Source: JAOUEA01 sp963821935 (GTDB lineage Bacteria > Actinomycetota > UBA4738 > HRBIN12). Taken from it: DNA of 64,000 bases. The stretch spans positions 248,001 to 312,000 of the forward strand of contig CAWGFM010000004.1 of assembly GCA_963821935.1 (NCBI GenBank), read 5' to 3'. How positions within the stretch are numbered: position 1 is the stretch's first letter; each line of letters starts with the position of its first letter. Position numbers and translations under genes: made by a program. The notes beneath the pieces were generated by a model. That model was given only the letters and a program-made list of their open reading frames with translations, was not told the origin of the DNA and did no database searches. Of this stretch, positions 1 through 9,121 are shown in pieces.

Positions 1-1017
1 CTGACGGTGGCCCGCGACATCTGGCTCGCGAAGCTCCGCGGTCTGGCCGGTCCTCCGAGAGGCGCCGCCCTGGAGGATGTGCGCGTCTACGCCAGCGATC
101 AAGCGCACTTCTCGGTGGCGCGCGCACTCGGGATGCTCGGATTCCCCCGCGAGACGCTGGTGGTGATCGAGAGCGACGAGCGGTTCCGTCTGCAGGCTGC
201 GCCGGTGGCCGAGGCGATCGGGCGTGACCGCGGGGCCGGGCTCACCCCGTTGGCGATCGCGGCGGTGGCCGGGTCCACGAACACGGGATCGGTTGACGAC
301 ACCGGCGGATTGGCCGAGGTCGCCGAACGCGAGTCGATGTGGCTGCACGTCGACGCTGCGTACGGCGGCGCGGCCCGGCTCAGCCATCGTGACGCGGGCC
401 GGGTGCCGGGCCTCGAACGAGCCGACAGCGTCACCGTGGATCCGCACAAGTGGTTCTTCCAGGCCTACGACATCGGTGCGCTCATCGTGCGCCGCCGCGA
501 GGACCTGCTGCGAACGTTCCACCAATCTCCCGAGTACTACCGGTCCGCGCGGCCAGAGGACGAGCCGCTGGACTGGTACCAGTACTCGATGGAGGGAACG
601 CGTCGGTTCCGCGCGCTGAAGCTGTGGATGAGCTGGAAGCAACTGGGCACGGAGGGCTTGGGCCGCCTCATCGAACGCAACGACGACCTGGCTGCGTACC
701 TGGCGGAGGTCATGGGCGCCGCTCCGGACTTCGAGACCACGCCGGCTGCGCCCGAGCTGGGCGTTGTTTGCTTCCGGCACCTTCCCGATGGCGCCGGGGA
801 CTGGGCGCCCGACGCCCTCGACCGCTATCAGGCGGGTCTGCAGCGAGCGCTGGAGGTCAGCGGCGAGGCGTGGGTGAGCGTCACGACGCTGCGGGGCCGC
901 ACACACCTTCGCGCCGGCATGGTGAACTACCTGAGCAGGCGCGACGACGTCGACCGCATGGTGACCGCGCTGCGTCGCCTCTCAGAAGGCGTCGTGGAAG
1001 ACCTGCACCTGCGTTGA
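1..1017 (+). CDS. PLP-dependent group II (aromatic amino acid) decarboxylase, 5' truncated by window edge
   Basis: This is the C-terminal part of a pyridoxal-phosphate decarboxylase of the aromatic-L-amino-acid/glutamate decarboxylase group, which removes CO2 from an amino acid to give an amine. The frame is open from the first base, and 338 residues are visible against a usual length of about 470, so the N-terminus lies outside the window. The signature DPHKWFF holds the lysine that binds PLP, and HVDAAYGG upstream holds the cofactor-binding aspartate. The substrate cannot be told from this part. The 3' end overlaps the convergent YraN-like gene by 36 bp. Confidence 0.88.
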   Translation: MTVARDIWLAKLRGLAGPPRGAALEDVRVYASDQAHFSVARALGMLGFPRETLVVIESDERFRLQAAPVAEAIGRDRGAGLTPLAIAAVAGSTNTGSVDDTGGLAEVAERESMWLHVDAAYGGAARLSHRDAGRVPGLERADSVTVDPHKWFFQAYDIGALIVRRREDLLRTFHQSPEYYRSARPEDEPLDWYQYSMEGTRRFRALKLWMSWKQLGTEGLGRLIERNDDLAAYLAEVMGAAPDFETTPAAPELGVVCFRHLPDGAGDWAPDALDRYQAGLQRALEVSGEAWVSVTTLRGRTHLRAGMVNYLSRRDDVDRMVTALRRLSEGVVEDLHLR

Positions 1018-1347
1018 CGCCGACGGACCGGGTCCCACCACAACGCTGGCGACGTCGAACCTGATCGCGAGCGGGTTGATGCCGTGCACCACCAGGAACG
1101 TCTGGGCGAGTGACCGCAGCTTCTGCCGCTTGCGGGACGTGACGGCCTCGAACCCGGCGCCGAAGCGCCCGCCACGGCGCGTCTTGACCTCGCAGAACAC
1201 CAGCGTGTCGCCGCGCGTGAGCACCAGGTCGATCTCGCCGATGCTGCACCGCCAGTTGCGCACTACCACCCCGTAGCCCCGCCGACGGTAGTGCTCGGCG
1301 GTGGCGTCTTCGCCCACGGAGCCTGTGGTGAGGCGTTCCTTGGTCAC
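982..1347 (-). CDS. UPF0102 (YraN-like) family protein
   Basis: A predicted nuclease-fold protein of the UPF0102/YraN family; the cellular role of the family is poorly defined. The 121-residue product has the family pattern G-E-x-x-A near the N-terminus, then IGEIDLV and FCEVKTR, which match the D...ExK core of the restriction-endonuclease fold. A GTG at 1347 was chosen because it puts the conserved block at the usual distance from the N-terminus; an upstream start at 1377 would add ten residues. In many actinobacteria this gene follows rnhB, as here. It overlaps the decarboxylase tail in convergent orientation. Confidence 0.85.
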   Translation of the reverse strand: MTKERLTTGSVGEDATAEHYRRRGYGVVVRNWRCSIGEIDLVLTRGDTLVFCEVKTRRGGRFGAGFEAVTSRKRQKLRSLAQTFLVVHGINPLAIRFDVASVVVGPGPSASTQVQVFHDAF

Positions 1348-1435
1348 CCCGGCGACGATACGCAGATGCACCGACACGCGTTGAGGGATCCGGAGTCACG
1401 GCCCGGGCACCTCAGCCCACGGCGGGGTGACGGCT

Positions 1436-1756
1436 CTAGGGGGTGGCTGGCGTTTCGGGGATGGTGGTGGGTTCGTCCCGACGGGCCAACTCTTCCACGT
1501 TGACGTCGCGGCGGGTCATGACGCGGACGGTGGCCACGAATCGCGCGGGACGGAACATGTCCCAGACCCAGGCGTCCGCCAGGTCTACGCGGATCCAACC
1601 GCCCTCGAGATGCTGCACATCGACCGTGTTAGCCAGGTAGAAGCGACGCTCGGTCTCGATCACGTACGTGAACATCGGCAGCACGTCGCGATACTCACGA
1701 TAGAGCTCCAGCTCGCGTTCCTCTTCGAATCGCTCGATGTCGTCGTCGCTCATCAT
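1436..1756 (-). CDS. DUF2469 family protein
   Basis: A small acidic cytoplasmic protein of 106 residues with no known biochemical function. The core LYREYRDV, followed by FSYV-like and ERRFYLAN segments, is typical of DUF2469, a family found almost only in Actinobacteria and normally encoded just after rnhB. The open frame continues 62 codons upstream, but that part overlaps rnhB and is arginine/proline-rich shadow sequence. The paired ATG codons at 1756/1753, preceded by a run of G, are therefore the likely start. It is useful as a lineage marker for this contig. Confidence 0.88.
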   Translation of the reverse strand: MMSDDDIERFEEERELELYREYRDVLPMFTYVIETERRFYLANTVDVQHLEGGWIRVDLADAWVWDMFRPARFVATVRVMTRRDVNVEELARRDEPTTIPETPATP

Positions 1757-1782
1757 GCCCCCCAGTATCCCAGCCCAGCCTC

Positions 1783-2430
1783 TCACGGCGGCACCGAGCT
1801 CGCCGACGGGTCGGTGTCGACGAAGCGGAACAGCGAGGGCTGGCACACGGGCGCGAACGACATGCGGTGCAAGGGAGTTGGGCCGTGGCGCTCGAGGGCG
1901 TCGAGGTGATCGGGGGTTCCGTAGCCCTTGTTGTGGTCCCACCCGAAGTCGGGGTAGCGCTTGGCCACGCGGCGCATGATCCGGTCGCGCGTCACCTTGG
2001 CGATGATGGAGGCGGCGGCCACGCTTGCGCTGACCGCGTCACCCTTCTTGATGCCGATCGACGGGCATGGGATGCGGGGCACGGGGAACCCGTCCGTCAA
2101 CACGTAGTCGGGCTCGAGCGCCTTGGCCGCCCTTCGCAGCAGGAATATGTTCGAGCGATGCAGACCTCGGGAATCGATCACCCCAGGCGCGGCCTTGCAC
2201 GCGACCCACGCGGCTCCGGCCACGATCCGCGCATACGCCCGTTCTCGCTGGGGCTCGGTGAGCATCTTCGAGTCGCAGATGCCCTCCAGGTCGAACCCAT
2301 CGGGCAGGATCACCGCCGCGGCAACCAGCGGGCCCGCCAGAGCGCCGCGGCCGGCCTCGTCGGCGCCCGCGATGCGCACGAAGCCCTGCTGTCGCAACAT
2401 GCGCTCGTACCGGCTGAGATCAGCGGTCAC
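1783..2430 (-). CDS. rnhB: Ribonuclease HII
   Basis: Endonuclease that cuts the RNA strand of RNA-DNA hybrids and removes ribonucleotides misincorporated in DNA. It has 215 residues, a normal length. The catalytic motif DEAGRG is at residues 24-29, and the later DG (in LTDGFPVP) and the SIIAKVTRDR block are family hallmarks. It lies 5 bp after lepB, in the order rplS-lepB-rnhB-DUF2469 common in Actinobacteria, which suggests one transcript reading right to left. Confidence 0.97.
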   Translation of the reverse strand: MTADLSRYERMLRQQGFVRIAGADEAGRGALAGPLVAAAVILPDGFDLEGICDSKMLTEPQRERAYARIVAGAAWVACKAAPGVIDSRGLHRSNIFLLRRAAKALEPDYVLTDGFPVPRIPCPSIGIKKGDAVSASVAAASIIAKVTRDRIMRRVAKRYPDFGWDHNKGYGTPDHLDALERHGPTPLHRMSFAPVCQPSLFRFVDTDPSASSVPP

Positions 2431-2435
2431 GGTGC

Positions 2436-3089
2436 TCAGTCGATCCCTCCCACGCGTGATGGGGGCCAGAGGATGAAGAAGGCATAGCCGATGACGTTGT
2501 CGACGGGCACGTAGCCCAGACCTCCCTCCTCGGGCGAGGATCGAGAGTCGCCCGAACGCAACCTGTTGTCACCCAACATGAGCAGCATGCCATCGGGAAC
2601 CGTCTGCGGGCCGAAGCTGCGGGAATCGGCCGGGGTGTTGAGATAAGGCTCCTCGACGGCATTCCCGTTCACGAACAGCTGGCCCGAGCGTATCTCCCAT
2701 GTCTGACCGGCCACAGCACCCACCCGCTTGATGAAGTCCTCACCCTGGGGTTGTGCGACCCCGATCCCCTCTCCCAGCCAGTGGAACACGCCGCCGATCA
2801 GACCGCGGTCGTCCGTGGTCCCCGGGGTCGGATCGGAGAACACCAGGACGTCGCCGCGCTCGATATCCGACACATGCAGGCAGATCCGGCACACCAGGAT
2901 GCGGTCGCCCTGGCGCAACGTCGGCACCATGGACGGCGAGGGGATGAAGAACGCCTGCACCAAGAACGTCTTGATGAGGATGGCCAGGGCGACCGCCAGC
3001 ACGATCAAGACGGAGAGTTCGCGGAACCGACCTCGGTGCTGGGGGCGGGAGCGCTCGGCGGCGTCGGCAGGGCCGGGCCGCTGGGACAC
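2436..3089 (-). CDS. lepB: Signal peptidase I
   Basis: Membrane serine protease that removes signal peptides from Sec- and Tat-exported proteins on the outer face of the membrane. The product has 217 residues, with a short basic N-terminus and one membrane segment at about residues 25-47. The catalytic Ser53 is in PSPSM and the general-base Lys121 in DFIKRVG; GDNR follows in box E. Two cysteines sit just after the serine region (CRIC). The gene is 3 bp downstream of rplS and 5 bp upstream of rnhB, so co-transcription is likely. Its substrates include the secreted proteins encoded elsewhere in this window. Confidence 0.97.
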   Translation of the reverse strand: MSQRPGPADAAERSRPQHRGRFRELSVLIVLAVALAILIKTFLVQAFFIPSPSMVPTLRQGDRILVCRICLHVSDIERGDVLVFSDPTPGTTDDRGLIGGVFHWLGEGIGVAQPQGEDFIKRVGAVAGQTWEIRSGQLFVNGNAVEEPYLNTPADSRSFGPQTVPDGMLLMLGDNRLRSGDSRSSPEEGGLGYVPVDNVIGYAFFILWPPSRVGGID

Positions 3090-3092
3090 CGA

Positions 3093-3674
3093 TCAGGCCT
3101 CGGCCTTCTCCTGCGCCTCGACGACGTCATCGTCGTCGGCTTGATCGGTACCGCCGTCAACATCGTCGGCTTCAGCCGCGTCGACGGCTCCCTCGACCGA
3201 TCCGCCGTCGACCTCGGGCGACTCGGCAACGTCGTCCTCGGCGATCTCGGCTTCGGCCTCGGCTTCGGCCTCGGCAGCTTCGGCCGCGGCAAGGGCAGCC
3301 GCGGCCTCCATGGCGGCCAGCTTGGCATCGTCGATGCGGCGCTCCTTGATGCGCGCCTTCCGGCCTCGCAGGTCTCGCAGGTAGTAGAGCTTGGCTCGGC
3401 GCACGGCCCCGCGTGAGATGAGCTCGAGCGAGGCGATCGAGGGCGAGTGCACCGGGAACGTGCGCTCGACACCGACCCCGAAACTGATCTTGCGGACCGT
3501 GAACGTCTCGCGGATGCCCCCGCCTTGCCGCCGGATCACCACGCCCTGGAACGCCTGTACGCGCTCGCGGGTCCCTTCCACCACGCGAACGTTCACCTTG
3601 ACGGTGTCGCCGGGGCGGAACTCTGGGAGGTCGGTGCGCAGATACGGCTGCTCGATGAGTTCAGTGGTGTTCAT
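3093..3674 (-). CDS. rplS: 50S ribosomal protein L19 with long acidic C-terminal tail
   Basis: Large-subunit ribosomal protein at the interface with the 30S subunit. Residues 1-120 are a normal L19 (RPGDTVKV, GVGVERTFPVHSP, RAKLYYLRDLRG). The protein then continues for about 70 residues that are almost only Ala, Glu, Asp and Val, giving 193 residues where most L19 proteins end near 115-125. The tail is in frame without a stop, and its base composition matches the gene. In many bacteria rplS lies directly beside trmD; here about 10 kb on the other strand separates them. Confidence 0.95.
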   Translation of the reverse strand: MNTTELIEQPYLRTDLPEFRPGDTVKVNVRVVEGTRERVQAFQGVVIRRQGGGIRETFTVRKISFGVGVERTFPVHSPSIASLELISRGAVRRAKLYYLRDLRGRKARIKERRIDDAKLAAMEAAAALAAAEAAEAEAEAEAEIAEDDVAESPEVDGGSVEGAVDAAEADDVDGGTDQADDDDVVEAQEKAEA

Positions 3675-3721
3675 GGCAACGATTGACGATGATACCAGCG
3701 CCCGAGAATGCGCTCCCTGCC

Positions 3722-3751
3722 TTGAGTCTTGTACCGCAGCGGAGGTAGGGT
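3722..3751 (+). promoter_or_regulatory. Putative sigma70-type promoter for the histidine kinase gene
   Basis: TTGAGT, an 18-bp spacer and TAGGGT lie just before the kinase ATG at 3761. The predicted start of transcription falls within a few bases of the ATG, so the mRNA could be leaderless or nearly so. It sits in the 86-bp divergent gap between rplS and the kinase. Based on pattern only. Confidence 0.4.
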
Positions 3752-3760
3752 TCTGTCCCC

Positions 3761-5059
3761 ATGAAACCTCAGGAACGGAACCAGCACTCGGTCATCGCGC
3801 CGTTCCAGCAGTTCGGACGGCTCACGGCTCCGCTCTGGCCGGTGCGTTCGTTCGACGTCTGGGCCCACAGGCTTCGATCGTGGTGGACCCGGCCGATCGT
3901 GCAGGACGCCTCGCTCGCCGCGATCCTCACGGCCACATCGTTGATCGGGGTCGTGAACGAGCTGCACGTGGACCTGCCCGAAGGCGGGAACGACGTCGCA
4001 TCCCGGTCCCTCGACCTCCTGGGGATCGGGCTCGTCGTGTGCCAGACGGTCCCGTTGGTGTGGAGGCGGCGAACACCGTTGCTGGTCCTGTCCGGGATCT
4101 CCGCGGCCCTGTTCCTCTTCATGAGTCTGGGCTACCTGCCATCGTTCGCATCGATCGGCTTCCTGGTGGCGCTCTATTCTGCGGCCGCCTACTGCGAGCG
4201 CCCGGCATCCATCGTGGCCGGCGTCGGGAGCGGGGTCGTGGTCTTGCTCATCCTGCTCGTCGGGAAGGAACCGGTGGAGCTGGACACGGTCATCTTCGAA
4301 TGCCTGATCGTTGGCGCGGCGTGGTCCCTTGGTGATGGCCTCCGCATGAGACGGGGACAGGTGCTGCGGCTCAGGGACCGGGCCGCCCAGCTGGAGCATG
4401 ACCGGGAGGTCTTGGCTGAGCGAGCGGTCGCCCAGGAACGACGGGTGATCGCGAGGGAGCTCCACGATGTCGTCGCCCACAACGTCAGCGTCATCGTGGC
4501 GCAATCGGGCGCAGCGCAGCGGATCCACGGTTCGCACCCTGAAGAAGCGTTGCACGCGCTGGAAGCCATCGAACGCACCGGTCGGGGAGCCCTGGTGGAG
4601 ATGCGACGCTTGACGGGGTTCCTGCGGACGGCCGACGACCACTCCGAGAGCCATACGCCCCAGCCCGGGCTCGGCGATGTTCCCGACCTGGTGCAGCGGG
4701 TTCGTGGGGCCGGTCTGCCCGTCACGCTCACCGTCGAGGGATCGGTGCGGACCCCACCGGCCGGCCTCGATCTCTCGGCCTTCCGAATCGTACAGGAGGC
4801 CCTCACGAACATCCTGAAGCATGCCGGGCCGGCGAGCTCGACCGTGACGATCCGCTACGAGGAACGCCGGATCCTGCTGACGATCGATGACGATGGGGTC
4901 GGCACCCAGCGGCGACCCAACGACAACCGACTGCGCTTCGGCCATCTCGGCATGCAGGAGCGCGTCGCGCTGTTCGGTGGTTGGTTGCGAACGGGATCGA
5001 GCCCGTCCGGCGGGTATCGCGTCGACGCGTGCCTGCCACTCGACGACGACCTGCCATGA
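3761..5059 (+). CDS. Sensor histidine kinase, HisKA_3 (NarL/LuxR partner) type
   Basis: Membrane sensor kinase of 432 residues. The N-terminal half has several hydrophobic segments between about residues 50 and 195 and no large extracellular loop, so it probably senses a membrane or envelope signal. Then follow a coiled-coil linker, the HisKA_3 dimerisation box with phospho-acceptor His235 (ARELHDVVAH), the N box EALTNILKHA and the ATP-binding DDDGVG region. The stop overlaps the start of the response regulator (ATGA), so the pair is translationally coupled. Downstream RND transporters on the same strand suggest that the pair controls them; this is inference. Confidence 0.93.
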   Translation: MKPQERNQHSVIAPFQQFGRLTAPLWPVRSFDVWAHRLRSWWTRPIVQDASLAAILTATSLIGVVNELHVDLPEGGNDVASRSLDLLGIGLVVCQTVPLVWRRRTPLLVLSGISAALFLFMSLGYLPSFASIGFLVALYSAAAYCERPASIVAGVGSGVVVLLILLVGKEPVELDTVIFECLIVGAAWSLGDGLRMRRGQVLRLRDRAAQLEHDREVLAERAVAQERRVIARELHDVVAHNVSVIVAQSGAAQRIHGSHPEEALHALEAIERTGRGALVEMRRLTGFLRTADDHSESHTPQPGLGDVPDLVQRVRGAGLPVTLTVEGSVRTPPAGLDLSAFRIVQEALTNILKHAGPASSTVTIRYEERRILLTIDDDGVGTQRRPNDNRLRFGHLGMQERVALFGGWLRTGSSPSGGYRVDACLPLDDDLP

Positions 5060-5739
5060 CGATCCGAGTGCTCGCCGCGGACGACCAGCCTCTGATGCGT
5101 GCCGCGTTCGAGATGACGCTTCGGAACGAGCCCGACATCGAGCTGGTCGGTGAGGCCGAGGACGGCCAGCAAGCGATCGAACTGACTCGCACGCTCCATC
5201 CCGACGTCGTGCTCATGGACGTCCGCATGCCCGTCATGGACGGAGTCGAGGCCACGAAGGTCCTCGCGTCGAGCGAGCCCGCCACGAAGATCCTGGTGCT
5301 CACGACGTTCGACGTCGACGAGTACGTCATCGAAGCCATCCGGGCCGGTGCGAGCGGGTTCCTCTTGAAGGACGTCCGGCCCGACGAGCTGATCGACGCC
5401 ATCCGGATCATCGCTCGCGGCGATGCGCTCCTGGCTCCGACGGCAACCCGCGCCCTGTTGGACTCCATGTCGGGCGCCGGTCCGCGCAGAGAGGACGGGG
5501 TGCTGTCAGCGCTCACCGAAGCCGAACTCACCGTGCTGACACTGGTGGGCAGGGGGCTCTCGAACGGCGAGATCGCGCGAGAGCTCTTCGTCGCCGACAC
5601 CACGGTGCGTACACACATCCGCCACGTGCTGGAGAAGTTGGCGCTGCGTGACCGGGTCCAGGCCGTGGTCTTGGCCTACGAGACCGGTCTCGTGCGCCCC
5701 GTGTCCGCGAGATCGACCGCGGACCGGAATCGTCCCTGA
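5056..5739 (+). CDS. Response regulator, NarL/LuxR family
   Basis: DNA-binding response regulator of 227 residues, cognate to the preceding kinase by coupling (ATGA overlap). The receiver domain has the acidic pair ADD at residues 8-10, the phospho-acceptor Asp55 (LMDVRMP), and a KD dipeptide in the position of the conserved lysine (FLLKDV). The C-terminal LuxR helix-turn-helix starts near residue 155 (LTEAELTVLTLVGRGLSNGEIA). The reading frame is open further upstream, but the overlapping ATG gives the correct receiver N-terminus (TIRVLAADD). Likely target: the RND operon starting about 125 bp downstream. Confidence 0.94.
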   Translation: MTIRVLAADDQPLMRAAFEMTLRNEPDIELVGEAEDGQQAIELTRTLHPDVVLMDVRMPVMDGVEATKVLASSEPATKILVLTTFDVDEYVIEAIRAGASGFLLKDVRPDELIDAIRIIARGDALLAPTATRALLDSMSGAGPRREDGVLSALTEAELTVLTLVGRGLSNGEIARELFVADTTVRTHIRHVLEKLALRDRVQAVVLAYETGLVRPVSARSTADRNRP

Positions 5740-5864
5740 CGACGAGGCGAACTCGTCCCGGGCGATGACGACGGCCTGGACGGAACCGTCCTACGTTCCC
5801 TCCGCGGGCAACCCTTGCTGAGCTCGCAGCTGTCCCTCGCGATCGTGCTGAGGAGGATGACCAG

Positions 5865-5924
5865 ATGACGCGCTGGCTCGAGACCGGTCAAGCCCTCGGA
5901 CAGATGGAGGTCGAACACCCATGA
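5865..5924 (+). CDS. Putative 19-aa leader peptide coupled to the RND gene
   Basis: A short ORF, MTRWLETGQALGQMEVEHP, begins with ATG 8 bases after a strong ribosome site (AGGAGGA at 5851-5857). Its TGA overlaps the ATG of the RND transporter gene as ATGA. The distance and overlap favour translational coupling. It has no similarity I recognise and no codon run typical of an attenuator. It could be a regulatory leader, or chance. Confidence 0.4.
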   Translation: MTRWLETGQALGQMEVEHP

Positions 5925-8900
5925 TGCGCTGGATCGTCGGCTCGAGCATCAAGTTCCGTCGTTTGATCCTGGCGGTGGCCGTCGGGCTGCTCGCGTACGG
6001 CGTCTTGCAGCTCGACCATGCCCGGACCGACATCCTGCCGGAGTTCCAACGTCCGACCGTCGAGGTGCAGACCGAGGCTCTGGGGCTCTCGGCCGCCGAG
6101 GTCGAGAACCTGATCACAGTTCCACTGGAACAGGACCTGCTCGTGGGGATCGCGTTCCTCGACGAGATCGAGTCCGTGTCGATGCCTGGCCTGTCGTCGG
6201 TGGTCATGACGTTCGAGCCCGGCACCGACGTGCTCGATGCTCGCCAGGTGGTCGCTGAGCGCCTGACCCAGGCCGTTGCCGCCGCCGGGCTGCCGCAGGT
6301 GGCACAGCCGCCTCAGATGATCCAGCCGTTGTCGTCGACGAGCCGGGTCGGGATGGTGAAGCTCTCGTCCGAGGAGCTCTCGCCCATCGAGACGTCGCTC
6401 CTGGCGCGCTGGGTCATCGTGCCCCGGCTGCTGGGCGTCGAAGGGGTCGCCAACGTCTCGACGTGGGGATTCCGAGACCGGCAGCTGCAGGTGCTCGTCG
6501 ATCCGCAACGGCTCAACGACGCGGGCGTCACGCTCAACCAAGTGATCAGTACCACGGGCAACGCGCTCGAGGTGTCGCCGCTCACGTTCCTCGAGGCATC
6601 CTCGCCGGGCACGGGCGGCTTCATCGACACGTTGAACGAGCGCCTCCACATCTTCCACAAGCAGGCCATCTCGACCCCCGACGAGCTCGCCCAGGTGCCG
6701 ATCGAAGAACCGGACGGCGGGGTCACGCCCACGGGTGGCGCTCAAGGTGGCGCCGCGCCCACGTTGGGCGACGTCACGGACGTGGTCGAAGATCACCAGC
6801 CACTCATCGGCGATGCGCTGTGCACGGGCGGCGACTGCCTGCTGCTCGTGGTCGAGAAGTTCCCCGACGCCAACACGCCGCAGGTGGCAGACGGTGTCGA
6901 CGGGGCACTCGACGAGCTGGCTCCAGGCCTGACGGGACTCCAGGTGGATACCTCGATCTATCGCCCGGCCGAGTTCATCGACACGGCCTTCGACAACTTG
7001 GCGCGCGCCGCGCTGATCGGGGCGATCCTGTTGATCCTGGTCCTTGGGGCATTCACGCTCGATTGGCGCAAGGCCCTGGTCGGCACCCTCGCGATCGCGA
7101 TGTCGCTGGGCACCGCCTGGTTGGTCCTGTACTTCACCGACACCACCGTGAACACGATGGTCATGGCGGGCCTGGTGATGGCGCTCGTCGCGCTCATCGA
7201 CGACGCGGTCATCGACGTCGACAACGTTGCGCGACGGATCCGAGAGCGCCGAGCCCGGGCGGACGGCACCCCCGCCTGGCAGGTCGTCATCGACGCCACG
7301 CTCGAGATGCGGAGCGCGATCCTGTTCGCGACGCTCATCGCCGTGGCGGTGCTCCTGCCCGCGTACTTCATGGAGGGTGAGGCTGGAGCCTTCCTGCCGC
7401 CGATCGCGTCGACGTACCTGCTCGCGGTCGTGGCCTCGCTCATCGTCGCCGTCACGGTGACGCCAGCGCTCGGCATGATGCTGCTGGGCAACGGGATGAG
7501 AGAGCCTCGTGAGTCTCCGATCGCACGCTGGGTCGGCAAGCGATACGAGCGCCTCGGCTCGCGGATCGTGCCCAAGCCGACAGCCGCGATCGCCGTCTTC
7601 GGTGTGGTCTCGGTCATCGGGCTCCTTGCGCTGCCCTTCCTGGATACGTCGATGAGTCCGGCGCTCAAGGAGCGCGACGTGGTGGTGTCGCTGGCAACCG
7701 CACCCGGTACGTCGCTGCAGCGCATGGACGAGATCACGACGCAGGCGGTCGATGAGCTCCGGGCACTGCCCGGCGTCGACGACGTGGCTGCCCACGTCGG
7801 CCGAGCCGTGGCTTCGGACCAGGTCGTCAACGTGAACGCCGCCGAGGTGTGGGTCAGTGTCGGAGCCTCGGCCGATTACGACGAGACGGTCGCCGCCATC
7901 GAGTCCGCTGCCGGCGGCTTCGAGGACGTCGAGAGCGACGTGCTGACCTATTCGGAACAGCGCGTCACCGATGTCCTGGGCCGAGGCGAGGACGAGATCG
8001 TCGTCCGGCTCTACGGTCAGGACCCGCAGATCCTCGAGGCCAAGGCCGACGAGGTGCGCACAGCGATCACCGGCATCGACGGCCTCGAGGACGCCCAGGT
8101 CGACGTCCCGCTGGCGGAGTCCACGATCCAGGTGGAACCCGACATCGAGCTGGCCGAGAGCCACGGGCTCGCGCCGGGCGACGTGCGTCGCGCGGCGACG
8201 ACCTTGCTCTCGGGCTTGACCGTCGGGAACCTCTTCGAGGAACAGAAGGTGTTCGACGTCGCGGTGTGGGGAACCGAGCAGATCCGTCAAAGCGAAGCCG
8301 ACGTCGGCGCACTGTTGATCGACACGCCCGACGGCGGTCTCGTCCCGCTCGGAGACGTCGCCGACGTGCGCGTCGTGCCGACCCCGTCCGCGATCCTGCA
8401 CGAGTCGGTCGAGCCGTACGTGGACGTCACCGCGAGCGTCTCGGGTCGCAACGTCGGCGATGTCGCGGGCGATGTCGAGCAGGCGGTGGAACAGGTCACG
8501 TTCCCGCTCGAGCATCACGCGCAGGTGCTCGGCGACTTCGCCGAGCAAGGCGCGACCCGCACCAGGGTCATCGCCATCGCGGTGGCCGGCCTGATCGCGA
8601 TCTTCCTGCTGCTCCAGGCCGCGTTCGCGAGCTGGAGACTTGCGGGTTTGGTCTTCCTCAGTTTGCCGATGGCGCTGGCGGGGGGTGTCGTGGCAGCGTT
8701 GATCACGGGCGGGGACATCACGCTCGGCTCAGCGGCCGGCCTGATCGCCGTGCTCGCATTCGCTGCTCGGATCGCCATCGTCCTCATCCGGCACTATCAG
8801 CACGGACAGCGAGAGGGTGAGGAGTTCGGCGCCGACCTGGTGATCGGAGGAACCGGGGAGCGGATCGTGCCGATCCTGGTCTCCGTGCTGGCGTGCGCTG

Positions 8901-9115
8901 CGGCGCTCATCCCGTTCGCGATCATGTCCGGCGCTGGATCGGAGATCGTCGGGCCGATGGCCATCGTCATCGTGGGCGGGCTGATCTCGACGTCGCTCCT
9001 GGCCATCGTCGTGCTGCCCGCGATGTATCTGCGGTTCGGCCGCGTCGCGGCATCGGACACCGAGTCCGAGGACCTGCTGGTCGCGATCCCCGAAGTCGAC
9101 CGGGTCGGAGGGTAG
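5921..9115 (+). CDS. RND superfamily transporter, CusA/CzcA-like (first of two)
   Basis: Large inner-membrane proton-driven transporter of 1064 residues. Layout is classical: TM1 near residues 10-30, a big extracytoplasmic loop with the VQT...GLS..EVE block, TM2-6 at about 350-520, a second large loop, and TM8-12 at the end. In the TM4 region the three acidic positions used by CzcA-type metal pumps read A, D, D in VALIDDAVIDVDN, so only two of three are acidic and heavy-metal specificity is not assured. It shares the N-terminal pattern M-R/M-R-W-I-V-G-S-S with the second copy at 9582. The gene is followed at 6 bp by an adaptor-like lipoprotein. RND pumps of this subtype usually work with an outer membrane channel, which is not expected in a monoderm actinobacterium. 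Confidence 0.9.
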   Translation: MMRWIVGSSIKFRRLILAVAVGLLAYGVLQLDHARTDILPEFQRPTVEVQTEALGLSAAEVENLITVPLEQDLLVGIAFLDEIESVSMPGLSSVVMTFEPGTDVLDARQVVAERLTQAVAAAGLPQVAQPPQMIQPLSSTSRVGMVKLSSEELSPIETSLLARWVIVPRLLGVEGVANVSTWGFRDRQLQVLVDPQRLNDAGVTLNQVISTTGNALEVSPLTFLEASSPGTGGFIDTLNERLHIFHKQAISTPDELAQVPIEEPDGGVTPTGGAQGGAAPTLGDVTDVVEDHQPLIGDALCTGGDCLLLVVEKFPDANTPQVADGVDGALDELAPGLTGLQVDTSIYRPAEFIDTAFDNLARAALIGAILLILVLGAFTLDWRKALVGTLAIAMSLGTAWLVLYFTDTTVNTMVMAGLVMALVALIDDAVIDVDNVARRIRERRARADGTPAWQVVIDATLEMRSAILFATLIAVAVLLPAYFMEGEAGAFLPPIASTYLLAVVASLIVAVTVTPALGMMLLGNGMREPRESPIARWVGKRYERLGSRIVPKPTAAIAVFGVVSVIGLLALPFLDTSMSPALKERDVVVSLATAPGTSLQRMDEITTQAVDELRALPGVDDVAAHVGRAVASDQVVNVNAAEVWVSVGASADYDETVAAIESAAGGFEDVESDVLTYSEQRVTDVLGRGEDEIVVRLYGQDPQILEAKADEVRTAITGIDGLEDAQVDVPLAESTIQVEPDIELAESHGLAPGDVRRAATTLLSGLTVGNLFEEQKVFDVAVWGTEQIRQSEADVGALLIDTPDGGLVPLGDVADVRVVPTPSAILHESVEPYVDVTASVSGRNVGDVAGDVEQAVEQVTFPLEHHAQVLGDFAEQGATRTRVIAIAVAGLIAIFLLLQAAFASWRLAGLVFLSLPMALAGGVVAALITGGDITLGSAAGLIAVLAFAARIAIVLIRHYQHGQREGEEFGADLVIGGTGERIVPILVSVLACAAALIPFAIMSGAGSEIVGPMAIVIVGGLISTSLLAIVVLPAMYLRFGRVAASDTESEDLLVAIPEVDRVGG

Positions 9116-9121
9116 TCCACC

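Noticed and set aside
3671..4945. A 424-codon minus-strand frame opposite the histidine kinase
   Set aside because: Low-complexity Gln/Asp/Arg composition, and the kinase on the plus strand has all catalytic boxes.
5888..8548. An 886-codon open frame on the minus strand inside the first RND gene
   Set aside because: The composition is Arg/His/Asp/Gln-rich without domains, which is the usual antisense shadow of a high-GC gene; the plus strand encodes a complete RND protein.
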